Shown: one piece after another, positions 17,052 through 25,778 of the stretch | How the letters are laid out: each line of letters starts with the position of its first letter | How positions within the stretch are numbered: the first letter of the stretch is position 1 | NCBI GenBank assembly: GCA_963848085.1 | Contig: CAWKCE010000004.1 | Span: 1-64,000 of the forward strand | DNA length: 64,000 nucleotides | Origin: CAWKCE01 sp032127035 | GTDB taxonomy: Bacteria; Actinomycetota; Actinomycetes; JAHEKZ01 | Direction: 5' to 3' | Program-made: the position numbers and the translations under genes | Notes under the pieces: generated by a model | Databases searched by the model: none | Seen by the model: only the letters and a program-made list of their open reading frames with translations | Told to the model about the DNA's origin: nothing

Positions 17052-18229
17052 CGTCCGGCTACCCGACCACCTACGCACCGCCCCGGAGGCGTGGCCTCGC
17101 CGCCCGCGCCATGGGGCGCGGCTCGACGCTCCGTCGGCTCGACTGGCCGCTCCTGATGGCCGCTCTCGGCCTCAGCCTGTTCGGCGCCGTGGTGGTGTAC
17201 TCGGCGACCCGCACGGTCAGCGCCGGCGGGGACCCGCAGGCCTACCTGAAGAAGCACCTGCTCAACCTCGTCATCGGGATGGCGCTGGGCCTGATGACCA
17301 TGTTGTTCGACTACCGGATGCTGCGCGCCTACGCGCCGTTCGTCTACGTGGCGTCGCTGATCGGGCTGGTCGCGGTGCTGTCGCCGGTCGGCACCTCGAT
17401 CAACGGGGCCCAGGCGTGGATCCCGCTGCCCGGCGGGTTCACGCTCCAGCCGTCCGAGTTCGTGAAGGTCGCACTCGTCGTCGGCCTGGCCATGCTCCTG
17501 TCCGACCGCCGGGACGCTGAGACAGAGCCGTCCCTGCCCGACGTCCTGCTGGTCCTGGCGGTGGCCGCGCTGCCGCTGGCGCTGGTGATGCTGCAGCCCG
17601 ACCTTGGGACGGCGGTCGTCATGGGGATGATCGTGCTGGGCATCCTGGCCATCGCCGGCACCTCCCTGAAGTGGCTGGTCGGGCTGTTGGCGACGGGTGC
17701 TCTGGCTGCCTTCGCCGCGGTCCAGCTCGGCGTCCTGGACGACTACCAGATCAACCGGCTGCTCGCGTTCACCAACCCGGCGCTGGACCCGCAGGGGATC
17801 GGCTACAACACCAACCAGGCGCGCATCGGAGTGGGCTCGGGAGGCCTGTTCGGTACCGGCCTGTTCGAGGGCAGCCAGACCAGCGGTCAGTTCATCCCCG
17901 AGCAGGAGACCGACTTCATCTTCAGTGTCGTCGGCGAAGAGCTCGGGTTCATCGGATCGGCCACGTTGATCACGCTGTTCGCCATCGTGCTGTGGCGAGC
18001 GATTCACATCGCGACCCGCGCCGAGGACCTGTTCGGCGCCTTGGTGGCGACCGGGATCGCGTGCTGGTTCACCTTCCAGATGTTCGAGAACATCGGCATG
18101 GTCATCGGCATCATGCCGGTCACCGGTGTGCCGCTTCCGTTCGTGTCGTACGGGGGCTCCAGCATGTTCGCCAACTGGATGGCAATCGGCCTCCTGGAGA
18201 ACGTCCACCTGAGGCGCGCCCTGCGCTAG
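17048..18229 (+). CDS. rodA: Peptidoglycan glycosyltransferase RodA (SEDS family)
   Basis: A 393-aa polytopic membrane protein of the FtsW/RodA/SpoVE family that polymerises lipid II. It has about ten hydrophobic helices. Family motifs are QPSEFVKVALV (residues ~139-150), the EQETDFIFSVVGEELGFIG loop and the terminal PLPFVSYGGSSM signature. The ~30-residue basic N-terminal tail (PPRRRGLAARAMGRGSTLRR) is cytoplasmic. ATG overlaps the mrdA stop. Last gene of the elongation cluster. Confidence 0.97.
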   Translation: MTSGYPTTYAPPRRRGLAARAMGRGSTLRRLDWPLLMAALGLSLFGAVVVYSATRTVSAGGDPQAYLKKHLLNLVIGMALGLMTMLFDYRMLRAYAPFVYVASLIGLVAVLSPVGTSINGAQAWIPLPGGFTLQPSEFVKVALVVGLAMLLSDRRDAETEPSLPDVLLVLAVAALPLALVMLQPDLGTAVVMGMIVLGILAIAGTSLKWLVGLLATGALAAFAAVQLGVLDDYQINRLLAFTNPALDPQGIGYNTNQARIGVGSGGLFGTGLFEGSQTSGQFIPEQETDFIFSVVGEELGFIGSATLITLFAIVLWRAIHIATRAEDLFGALVATGIACWFTFQMFENIGMVIGIMPVTGVPLPFVSYGGSSMFANWMAIGLLENVHLRRALR

Positions 18230-18283
18230 GTCCGCGAGCCGCGTACGCTGCTGGCACCGCCGCAGTCCTCCAGGAGGTCCACC

Positions 18284-20233
18284 ATGCCCGTCGAGTCGGT
18301 GTTCCCCCGGCTCGAGCTCCTGCTACCCCAGGTCCAGAAGCCGGTGCAGTACGTCGGGGGAGAGCTCAACGCGGTCACCAAGGACTGGGACGACTGTGAC
18401 GTCCGCTGGGCGCTGATGTACCCCGACGCCTACGAGGTGGGCGTCCCCAACCAGGGCGTCCAGATCCTCTACGAGGTCCTCAACGAGCAACCCGGCGTTC
18501 TGGCCGAGCGCACGTACTCGGTCTGGCCTGACCTCGAGGCGCTCATGCGCGAGCACGGCCTGCCCCAGTTCACCGTCGACGGGCACCGTCCGGTGGGTGC
18601 CTTCGACGTGCTCGGGGTGTCCTTCGCGACCGAGCTGGGCTACACCAACCTGCTCACCGCCCTCGACCTCGCCGGGATCCCACTCGATGCCGTCGACCGG
18701 GACGCATCGCACCCCATCGTCCTGGCGGGTGGGCACGCCGCGTTCAACCCGGAGCCCATCGCCGACTTCGTCGACGCTGCCGTCCTGGGCGACGGTGAGC
18801 AGGCGGTCCTTGAGATCACCCGACTGCTGCGCACCTGGAAGCAGGAGGGCATGCCCGGTGGGCGTGAGGGCCTCCTCCTGCTGTTGGCGCGCAGTGGCAG
18901 CGTCTACGTCCCGCAGTTCTACGACGTCGACTACCTGCCGGACGGTCGCATCCAGCGGGTCGCCCCGAACCGCCCCGGCGTGCCGTGGCGGGTCCACAAG
19001 CACACCGTGATGGACCTCGACGCGTGGCCCTACCCGAAGCAGCCACTGGTCCCGCTGGCCGAGAGCGTCCACGAGCGGGCCAGCGTCGAGATCTTCCGCG
19101 GGTGCACTCGCGGCTGCCGGTTCTGTCAGGCGGGGATGATCACCCGGCCGGTGCGCGAGCGCAGCATCACCGGGATCGGCGAGATGGTGGAGCAGAGCCT
19201 GCAGGCGACCGGGTTCGAGGAGGTGGGCCTGCTCAGCCTGTCGTCCGCCGACCACAGCGAGATCGGCGAGGTCGCCAAGGGCCTGGCCGACCGCTACGAG
19301 GGAACGAACACCTCGCTGTCGCTGCCCAGCACCCGCGTGGACGCGTTCAACATCGACCTGGCGAACGAGCTGACCCGCAACGGACGACGCAGCGGCCTGA
19401 CCTTCGCACCGGAGGGCGGCAGCGAGCGCATCCGGAAGGTCATCAACAAGATGGTCACCGAGGAGGACCTGGTGCGCACCGTGGCGGCCGCCTATGGCAG
19501 CGGCTGGCGCCAGGTGAAGCTGTACTTCATGTGCGGGCTTCCCACTGAGACCGACGACGACGTGCTGCAGATTGCGCGCCTCGCCCGGGAGGTCATCCGG
19601 ACCGGGCGCGAGGTGTCCGGGCGGCGAGACATCCGGTGCACGGTGTCCATCGGAGGCTTCGTCCCCAAGCCGCACACCCCGTTCCAGTGGACGGCGCAGC
19701 TCGACCATGAGGGCACCGACCGCAGGCTGGCCCAGCTGCGCGACGCGGTGCGTGCCGACAAGGACTTCGCCAAGGCGATCGGCTTCCGTTACCACGACGG
19801 CAAGCCGGGAATCGTCGAGGGCATGCTGTCGCGCGGGGACCGCCGCGTGGGCCGGGTGATCCGGGCGGCCTGGGCCGACGGCGGCCGCTTCGACGGCTGG
19901 AGCGAGTACTTCTCCTTCGACCGTTGGATGCAGGCGGCGGAGACCGCCCTGGCCGGCGAGCCGGTCGATGTCGACTGGTACACCACTCGGGAGCGGGACT
20001 ACGCCGAGGTCCTGCCCTGGGACCACTTGGACAGCGGTCTGGACCGGGACTGGCTCTGGGAGGACTGGCAGGACGCACTCTCCGGCGTCGAGGTCGAGGA
20101 CTGTCGCTGGACGCCGTGCTTCGACTGTGGGGTCTGCCCAGAGATGGACACCCACATCGAGATCGGGCCGACGGGGCGGACCCTGCTGCCGGTCACCGTG
20201 GTCAACGCCGGCGCCGAGGCGCTCCAGGCCTAG
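18284..20233 (+). CDS. B12-binding-domain radical SAM protein (TIGR03960 family)
   Basis: A 649-aa protein. The N-terminal ~200 residues form a cobalamin-binding-like fold (DVRWALMYPDAYEVGVPNQG start, SFATELGYTNLL, LAGGHAAFNPEPIADF). The radical SAM core has the CxxxCxxC cluster at Cys274, Cys278, Cys281 (CTRGCRFC). A C-terminal Cys-rich segment, CRWTPCFDCGVCPEMDTH, could hold a second cluster. AGGAGG stands 6 nt before ATG and TACGCT near 18243 is a likely -10. It is followed after 7 bp by the DUF2344 gene, its usual partner (the two are fused in some bacteria). Substrate not known to me. Confidence 0.93.
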   Translation: MPVESVFPRLELLLPQVQKPVQYVGGELNAVTKDWDDCDVRWALMYPDAYEVGVPNQGVQILYEVLNEQPGVLAERTYSVWPDLEALMREHGLPQFTVDGHRPVGAFDVLGVSFATELGYTNLLTALDLAGIPLDAVDRDASHPIVLAGGHAAFNPEPIADFVDAAVLGDGEQAVLEITRLLRTWKQEGMPGGREGLLLLLARSGSVYVPQFYDVDYLPDGRIQRVAPNRPGVPWRVHKHTVMDLDAWPYPKQPLVPLAESVHERASVEIFRGCTRGCRFCQAGMITRPVRERSITGIGEMVEQSLQATGFEEVGLLSLSSADHSEIGEVAKGLADRYEGTNTSLSLPSTRVDAFNIDLANELTRNGRRSGLTFAPEGGSERIRKVINKMVTEEDLVRTVAAAYGSGWRQVKLYFMCGLPTETDDDVLQIARLAREVIRTGREVSGRRDIRCTVSIGGFVPKPHTPFQWTAQLDHEGTDRRLAQLRDAVRADKDFAKAIGFRYHDGKPGIVEGMLSRGDRRVGRVIRAAWADGGRFDGWSEYFSFDRWMQAAETALAGEPVDVDWYTTRERDYAEVLPWDHLDSGLDRDWLWEDWQDALSGVEVEDCRWTPCFDCGVCPEMDTHIEIGPTGRTLLPVTVVNAGAEALQA

Positions 20234-20240
20234 GCGACAG

Positions 20241-21008
20241 ATGGCCCGCCGCACCCCGGACCGCGAGTACGTCGCCCCGGTCCAGAAGCTCCGCATCCGC
20301 TACGCCAAGCGTGGTCGGCTGCGGTTCGCCAGCCACCGCGACTTCCAGCGGGCGCTCGAGCGGGCGTTGCGCCGGGCCGCAGTGCCGATGGCGTACAGCG
20401 CCGGGTTCAGCCCGCACCCGAAGATCTCCTACGCGAACGCCGCACCGACCGGCTCGGCTAGCGAGGCGGAGTACCTGGAGATCGGGGTCTCGGCGCAGCT
20501 GGACCCGGCCAAGGTGGCACGCGCGCTGGACGAGGCCCTGCCCCCCGGGCTGGACATCCTGGAGGTCGTCGAGGCCGGACCGGGCTCGCTGACCGACCGC
20601 CTAGTGGCATCGGAGTGGCTCATCCGGATGCCGCAGCAGGAGCCCGCCGCGGCGGTCGCGGCGGTGGAGCTGCTCCTGGCGAGCACCGAGGCGACCGTCC
20701 AGCGCATGACGAAGTCGGGCCTGCGGACCTTCGACGTCCGCCCGGCGCTGGTCCGACTCGCCGTCGAGGCTGACGCGGGAGGGGACGACGGGCCGTGTGC
20801 GATACTGCGCGTGGTCGTCCGGCACACCGTTCCCGCCGTTCGACCCGACGACGTCCTCTCCGCCCTCGACGTGGTGGCGGGCCTGACGCCGCCGGTGGCC
20901 CCCCGGGTGACTCGGCTGGCGCAGGGCCCCCTCGACGAGGACACCGGGACCGTGGCCGATCCGTTGGCTGCCGACCGGTCTCGCGGTGAAGGCGCCGACG
21001 GCGCCTGA
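20241..21008 (+). CDS. TIGR03936 / DUF2344 family protein
   Basis: A 255-aa protein opening with VQKLRIRYAKRGRLRFASHRDFQRALERALRRA and GFSPHPKISYA, the family hallmark (a basic domain that looks RNA- or tRNA-directed). It lies 7 bp after the B12-binding radical SAM gene and just before RNase E/G, a conserved arrangement. This suggests a role in RNA modification or processing; that is inference from context. The C-terminal ~30 residues are acidic and variable. Confidence 0.9.
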   Translation: MARRTPDREYVAPVQKLRIRYAKRGRLRFASHRDFQRALERALRRAAVPMAYSAGFSPHPKISYANAAPTGSASEAEYLEIGVSAQLDPAKVARALDEALPPGLDILEVVEAGPGSLTDRLVASEWLIRMPQQEPAAAVAAVELLLASTEATVQRMTKSGLRTFDVRPALVRLAVEADAGGDDGPCAILRVVVRHTVPAVRPDDVLSALDVVAGLTPPVAPRVTRLAQGPLDEDTGTVADPLAADRSRGEGADGA

Positions 21009-21087
21009 TCGTCGCGCCGCATCCGCGGCACGGGCCTGCGCACCTCACACTTCGGCTTCGGGCCACGGCCTGGGGCTGCTGACCAGT

Positions 21088-21114
21088 CGTCGTGCGGCGT
21101 TGCGCGGCACGACG
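21088..21114 (+). promoter_or_regulatory. Hairpin in the rne 5' leader
   Basis: CGTCGTGC (21088-21095) pairs with GCACGACG (21107-21114); after one G-G mismatch, three more pairs close a TTG loop. The stem ends 17 nt before the rne ATG, leaving the GGGAGA-type ribosome-binding region single-stranded. E. coli rne is autoregulated through a leader hairpin; whether this one has that job is inference. Confidence 0.45.
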
Positions 21115-21131
21115 CGACGGGAGACACCCGG

Positions 21132-23588
21132 ATGCTCGACGACGAGCCCACGACCGACCCCACGACCGACGCCGCGGCACCGCCGAAGCGCAGCCGCCGC
21201 CGATCTGCCAGTCGCCCCGCCGGGCCGCCGGCCGAGGCGCCGGCGCCGTCGGCCCCCACCGCTGGGGCCACCGAACCCGCCGGCACCGCCCCCGAGGCGG
21301 ATCCGGCGAAGGTCGCCAAGAAGACCGCAAAGAAGGCCACCAAGAAGGCCGCGGCGACGAAGGCCACCAAGACCACCAAGACCACCAAGACCACCAAGGC
21401 CACCAAGAAGGCCACCAAGAAGTCGACCGAGAAGGCTGCCGAGAAGGCCGCAGACGAGTCCGACGAGGCATCGCCGGCTGCCGGTGGCCGGCGTTCGCGC
21501 GCCAAGGCGCGCACCGAGCCCGCTCCGCCGGTGGTGCTGTTCCAGGCGCCGGATCCGGCGGTGGTTCCCGAGACCCGCGCGAAGTCGTCGGCTCCAGCGG
21601 AACCCGGTGACAGTGAGTCCGAGTCCGACGCCGAGCCCGAGGCGGCCGCCACCTCCGGGTCCGGTCGTCGTCGTCGCCGCCGCGGTGGCCGGGGCCGCCG
21701 GGGCAAGGGTGAGGAGTCGAGCACGGGTGGCGAGTCGGACGCGTCGGTCTCCGGTGACGAGCCGTCCGACGCCGCCGAGCCGGCAGACGGGACCGAGGTC
21801 GGCGAGGCCGACGACGGCGCGTCCAAGGACGAGGGCGAGGGGACGTCGTCCTCCTCGCGTCGTCGACGTCGTCGGCGCCGACGCGGTGGATCCGGAGACG
21901 ACGCCGAGGTGTCGGCGGACGATCCCGAGCGCACGGTCGTCCATGTGCGCAAGCCCCGTGGTGGCGGCGACAGCAACGCCATCAGCGGCGTGAAGGGGTC
22001 CACCCGGCTGGAGGCGAAGAAGCAGCGGCGCCGTGAGGGCCGTGAGCAGGGCCGCCGCCGCCCACCGGTGCTCACCGAGTCAGAGTTCCTCGCCCGTCGC
22101 GAGGCGGTGGAGCGGGTGATGGTGGTCCGTCAGCAGGGGGAGCGCACGCAGATCGCCGTCGTCGAGGACGGTGTCCTTGTCGAGCACTACGTGGCCCGGG
22201 CGTCGTCGGCGTCCATGGTCGGCAACGTGTTCCTGGGGAAGGTGCAGAACGTCCTGCCCAGCATGGAGGCGGCCTTCGTCGAGGTTGGCCGCGGCCGCAA
22301 CGCCGTCCTGTACGCCGGCGAGGTCAACTGGGATGCGGCCGGCCTGGATGGCCAGCCCAAGCGGATTGAGCACGCGCTGAAGTCCGGAGACGCGGTTCTC
22401 GTCCAGGTGACCAAGGACCCGATCGGTCACAAGGGCGCGCGCCTGACGGCCCAGGTCTCGTTGCCCGGGCGCTACCTGGTGTACGTCCCCGACGGGTCGA
22501 TGACCGGCATCAGCCGCAAGCTGCCCGACAACGAGCGGAGCCGGCTCAAAGGCATCCTCAAGCGCATCGTCCCCGAGGACGCCGGCGTCATCGTGCGCAC
22601 CGCTGCGGAGGGCGCGAGCGAGGAGGAGCTGCAGCGCGACGTGAACCGGCTGTCGGCGCAGTGGGACGACATCTCGGCCAAGGCCAAGACGGCCAACGCG
22701 CCCGCCGAGCTGTACGAGGAGCCGGACCTCACCGTCCGGGTGATCCGGGACATCTTCAACGAGGACTTCACCAAGCTCGTCGTGAGCGGTGACGAGGCCT
22801 GGGACGTGGTCGACGCGTACGTCGGCCACGTCGCGCCGGACCTGGCGGAGCGCCTGTCACGGTGGACTGACAGCGAGGACGTGTTCGCTGCGCACCGCAT
22901 CGACGAGCAGCTGGCCAAGGCGCTCGACCGCAAGGTCTGGCTGCCCTCCGGCGGCTACCTGATCATCGACTCCACCGAGGCGATGGTGGTCATCGACGTC
23001 AACACCGGGAAGTTCACCGGGCAGGGCGGGAACCTCGAGGAGACCGTCACCAAGAACAACGTCGAGGCCGCAGAGGAGATCGTCCGGCAGCTTCGCCTGC
23101 GCGACGTGGGTGGAATCGTCGTCATCGACTTCATCGACATGGTGCTGGAGAGCAACCGCGAGCTGGTCCTGCGGCGGCTCCTGGAGTGCCTGGGCCGCGA
23201 CCGGACCAAGCACCAGGTGGCCGAGGTCACCTCGCTGGGGCTGGTGCAGATGACCCGCAAACGGGTCGGTCAGAGCCTGCTGGACGCGTTCTCGACGGTG
23301 TGCGACTCCTGCGGTGGCCGGGGACGCCACATCCAGACCGAGCCGGTGGAGCCGAAGCGGGAGGGCTCCTCGCGGGACGGCGGTCGCCGCGGCGGCGGCC
23401 GCAGCAAGTCCGGGACGGACACCAAGGCGGACTCCGGCCGTGCGGCGAAGGTGGCCAAGGTCGCCAAGGCGTCCGCCAAGGGGTCGAAGTCGCCCGGGGA
23501 TGCCGCGGGCGCTGCGGCTGACGGCGCCGGGTCCGCCGCGACTGAGGCGGCGCTGCCCGCACCGGAGCCGGAGGAGACCTCGGTTTGA
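21132..23588 (+). CDS. rne: Ribonuclease E/G
   Basis: An 818-aa endoribonuclease for mRNA turnover and rRNA/tRNA maturation. The first ~310 residues are low-complexity: Lys/Ala/Thr-rich (AKKTAKKATKK and TKTTKTTK repeats), then acidic Ser-rich stretches alternating with Arg clusters (SRRRRRRRRRG). They probably bind RNA and partners, as in mycobacterial RNase E. The catalytic core follows: S1 domain around 355-450, the DNase I-like subdomain with VVIDVNTGKFTGQGG and GGIVVIDFIDM carrying the metal-binding Asp residues, and the zinc-link CDSC near 723-726. A second Lys/Ala-rich tail follows. Precedes rplU-rpmA-obg as in most actinobacteria. Confidence 0.96.
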   Translation: MLDDEPTTDPTTDAAAPPKRSRRRSASRPAGPPAEAPAPSAPTAGATEPAGTAPEADPAKVAKKTAKKATKKAAATKATKTTKTTKTTKATKKATKKSTEKAAEKAADESDEASPAAGGRRSRAKARTEPAPPVVLFQAPDPAVVPETRAKSSAPAEPGDSESESDAEPEAAATSGSGRRRRRRGGRGRRGKGEESSTGGESDASVSGDEPSDAAEPADGTEVGEADDGASKDEGEGTSSSSRRRRRRRRRGGSGDDAEVSADDPERTVVHVRKPRGGGDSNAISGVKGSTRLEAKKQRRREGREQGRRRPPVLTESEFLARREAVERVMVVRQQGERTQIAVVEDGVLVEHYVARASSASMVGNVFLGKVQNVLPSMEAAFVEVGRGRNAVLYAGEVNWDAAGLDGQPKRIEHALKSGDAVLVQVTKDPIGHKGARLTAQVSLPGRYLVYVPDGSMTGISRKLPDNERSRLKGILKRIVPEDAGVIVRTAAEGASEEELQRDVNRLSAQWDDISAKAKTANAPAELYEEPDLTVRVIRDIFNEDFTKLVVSGDEAWDVVDAYVGHVAPDLAERLSRWTDSEDVFAAHRIDEQLAKALDRKVWLPSGGYLIIDSTEAMVVIDVNTGKFTGQGGNLEETVTKNNVEAAEEIVRQLRLRDVGGIVVIDFIDMVLESNRELVLRRLLECLGRDRTKHQVAEVTSLGLVQMTRKRVGQSLLDAFSTVCDSCGGRGRHIQTEPVEPKREGSSRDGGRRGGGRSKSGTDTKADSGRAAKVAKVAKASAKGSKSPGDAAGAAADGAGSAATEAALPAPEPEETSV

Positions 23589-23737
23589 CCCTTCGGGGAG
23601 CCGGTCCGTACTCTTGACCCCCGGCGCTATTGCGCCCTCGTTCCCGTGCTCTGGAGTGCGTGCCTCGCTGGCGTGACGTCAGCAAGACCGCCCAGGCAGA
23701 GCAACTGGGAACGCCCGAGATGTGTGAGGAGCCCGCG

Positions 23738-24052
23738 GTGTACGCGATCGTCCGTGCTGGCGGCCGCCAGGAGAAGGTTGCCGTCGGCGACGTCGTCCGG
23801 ATCGACCTGGTCGACGACGCCCCCGGTGCCACGCTGACCCTGCCGGCGGTCCTCCTCGTTGACGGCGAGACCGTCACCAGCGACCCGAAGGCGCTCGCCG
23901 GTGCCAGCGTGACCGCTGAGGTTCTTGGCGGCAGCAAGGGGCCGAAGATCGTCATCCACAAGTTCAAGAACAAGACCGGCTACCGCAAGCGCCAGGGACA
24001 TCGGCAGCGGTACACCGAGGTCAAGGTCACCGGCATCGACGCGGGGAAGTGA
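23738..24052 (+). CDS. rplU: 50S ribosomal protein L21
   Basis: A 104-aa protein of the large subunit that contacts 23S rRNA and L20. It starts VYAIVRAGGRQEKVAVGDVV and has the conserved KFKNKTGYRKRQGHRQRYT near the end. GTG 23738 is preceded by GAGGAG with a 6-nt spacer; upstream in-frame starts give a non-homologous extension. The 149-bp gap after rne holds a TTGACC-like -35 element (23614-23619) and a small GGCGC-TATT-GCGCC hairpin (23623-23636), so a separate promoter is likely. Confidence 0.97.
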   Translation: MYAIVRAGGRQEKVAVGDVVRIDLVDDAPGATLTLPAVLLVDGETVTSDPKALAGASVTAEVLGGSKGPKIVIHKFKNKTGYRKRQGHRQRYTEVKVTGIDAGK

Positions 24053-24055
24053 GTC

Positions 24056-24310
24056 ATGGCACACAAGAAGGGCGCCTCGTCCAGCCGTAACGGCCGTGAC
24101 TCGAACTCTCAGCGACTCGGCGTGAAGCGCTTCGGCGGCCAGGTCGTCAACGCCGGCGAGATCATCATCCGGCAGCGCGGCACGCACTTCCACCCCGGCC
24201 TCAACGTGGGTCGTGGTGGCGACGACACACTGTTCGCACTCGCCGCCGGTGCTGTCGAGTTCGGCACCCGACGCGGTCGCCGCGTCGTCAACATCGTTCC
24301 GGCGGAATGA
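24056..24310 (+). CDS. rpmA: 50S ribosomal protein L27
   Basis: An 84-aa protein whose N-terminus MAHKKGASSSRNGRDSNSQ reaches the peptidyl-transferase centre. GVKRFGGQVVNAGEIIIRQRG is the family signature. Full length, 3 bp after rplU. No N-terminal propeptide (unlike Firmicutes). Confidence 0.98.
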   Translation: MAHKKGASSSRNGRDSNSQRLGVKRFGGQVVNAGEIIIRQRGTHFHPGLNVGRGGDDTLFALAAGAVEFGTRRGRRVVNIVPAE

Positions 24311-24365
24311 GCTCGGAGCGCCTGACGCTCCCTACCCGTACGTCCCTCCCAGATCGGGACCCGCG

Positions 24366-25778
24366 ATGACCACGTTCGTCGACCGGGTCGTCCTGCACGT
24401 GGCAGGCGGCAGCGGCGGCAACGGCTGCGCCTCCGTCCTCCGGGAGAAGTTCAAGCCGTTCGGCGGCCCCGACGGCGGCAACGGCGGCCGCGGCGGTGAG
24501 GTCTCCCTTGTGGTCGACCCCGATGTCACCACCCTGCTCGACTACCACCGCAGCCCCCACCGCAAGGCCGGGCACGGCAAGCCCGGCCAGGGCGGGAACC
24601 GGTCCGGTGCTGACGGGACCGACCTCGTCCTCCCCGTCCCGGACGGCACCGTCGTCAAGTCAGCCGACGGCGAGGTGCTCGTCGACCTGGTCGGCGCCGG
24701 CTCTCGGTATGTCGTGGCAGCCGCCGGTCATGGCGGGCTGGGCAACGCAGCCCTGGCCTCGCCGCGCCGTCGGGCTCCCGGCTTCGCGCTGCTGGGCGAG
24801 CCCGGCGAGGGACGCGACGTCGTCCTCGAGCTCAAGACGGTGGCCGACGTTGGCCTCGTCGGGTACCCCAGCGCCGGCAAGTCGAGCTTGGTGGCAGCCA
24901 TCAGTGCCGCCCGGCCCAAGATCGCCGACTACCCCTTCACGACTTTGGTGCCCAACCTCGGCGTGGTGCAGGCCGGCGAGGCGCGGTTCACCGTCGCCGA
25001 CGTCCCCGGGTTGATCCCCGGAGCCAGCGAAGGCAAGGGACTGGGACACGAGTTCCTTCGCCACGTCGAACGCTGCGCGGTGCTCGTCCACGTCCTTGAC
25101 TGCGCGACGCTCGAGCCGCACCGAGACCCGGTGTCGGACCTGGACGTGATCGAGGCGGAGCTTGCCGCCTACGGCGGACTTGCGGGCCGGCGCCGGCTCG
25201 TGGCGCTGAACAAGGTCGACGTACCCGAGGCCCGCGAGCTGGCCGAGCTTGTCCGGCCGATTCTGGAGGAGCGCGGGCTGCGGGTCTTCACGGTGTCCGC
25301 CGCCTCGCACGAAGGGCTGCGCGCGCTGGAGTTCGCGATGGCCGAGGTCGTCGCCGAGCATCGTCGTGCGCTTCCCCCGCCGGAAGCCACTCGCACGGTG
25401 CTGCGCCCGACCGCGGTGGACGAGGCGGGGTTCACGGTCACCGTGGAGTCGGACGCCGCGGGGGACCGGTTCCGGGTGGTGGGGTCCAAGGTCGAGCGTT
25501 GGGTCCGGCAGACCGACTTCGGCAACGACGAGGCGGTCGGCTACCTGTCCGACCGGCTGGCCCGTCTGGGGGTCGAGGAGCGGCTGCTGGCGCTCGGCGC
25601 ACAGCCGGGTGCGGAGGTCGTCATTGGAGCGGGTGACGAGGGAGTGGTCTTCGACTTCGCCCCGCAGATCGACGCCGGCGCCGAGCAGCTGCAGAGCCCA
25701 CGCGGCACCGACCGGCGGGTGGAGGCGTGGGAGCGGGAGCACGACGGCGACCGTCGGGCACCCCGGGAGCCGCGGTGA
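24366..25778 (+). CDS. obg: GTPase Obg (CgtA)
   Basis: A 470-aa ribosome-assembly and stress GTPase. The glycine-rich Obg fold occupies residues 1-158 (GGSGGNGCASVLREKF, GGPDGGNGGRGG). The G domain has GYPSAGKSSL (P-loop), DVPGLIPGA (G3) and NKVD (G4). A C-terminal OCT domain (FRVVGSKVERWVRQTDFGNDEAV) and an acidic/basic tail of ~35 residues follow. Start ATG 24366 is 55 bp after rpmA. The GTGA overlap with proB couples the two. Confidence 0.97.
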   Translation: MTTFVDRVVLHVAGGSGGNGCASVLREKFKPFGGPDGGNGGRGGEVSLVVDPDVTTLLDYHRSPHRKAGHGKPGQGGNRSGADGTDLVLPVPDGTVVKSADGEVLVDLVGAGSRYVVAAAGHGGLGNAALASPRRRAPGFALLGEPGEGRDVVLELKTVADVGLVGYPSAGKSSLVAAISAARPKIADYPFTTLVPNLGVVQAGEARFTVADVPGLIPGASEGKGLGHEFLRHVERCAVLVHVLDCATLEPHRDPVSDLDVIEAELAAYGGLAGRRRLVALNKVDVPEARELAELVRPILEERGLRVFTVSAASHEGLRALEFAMAEVVAEHRRALPPPEATRTVLRPTAVDEAGFTVTVESDAAGDRFRVVGSKVERWVRQTDFGNDEAVGYLSDRLARLGVEERLLALGAQPGAEVVIGAGDEGVVFDFAPQIDAGAEQLQSPRGTDRRVEAWEREHDGDRRAPREPR

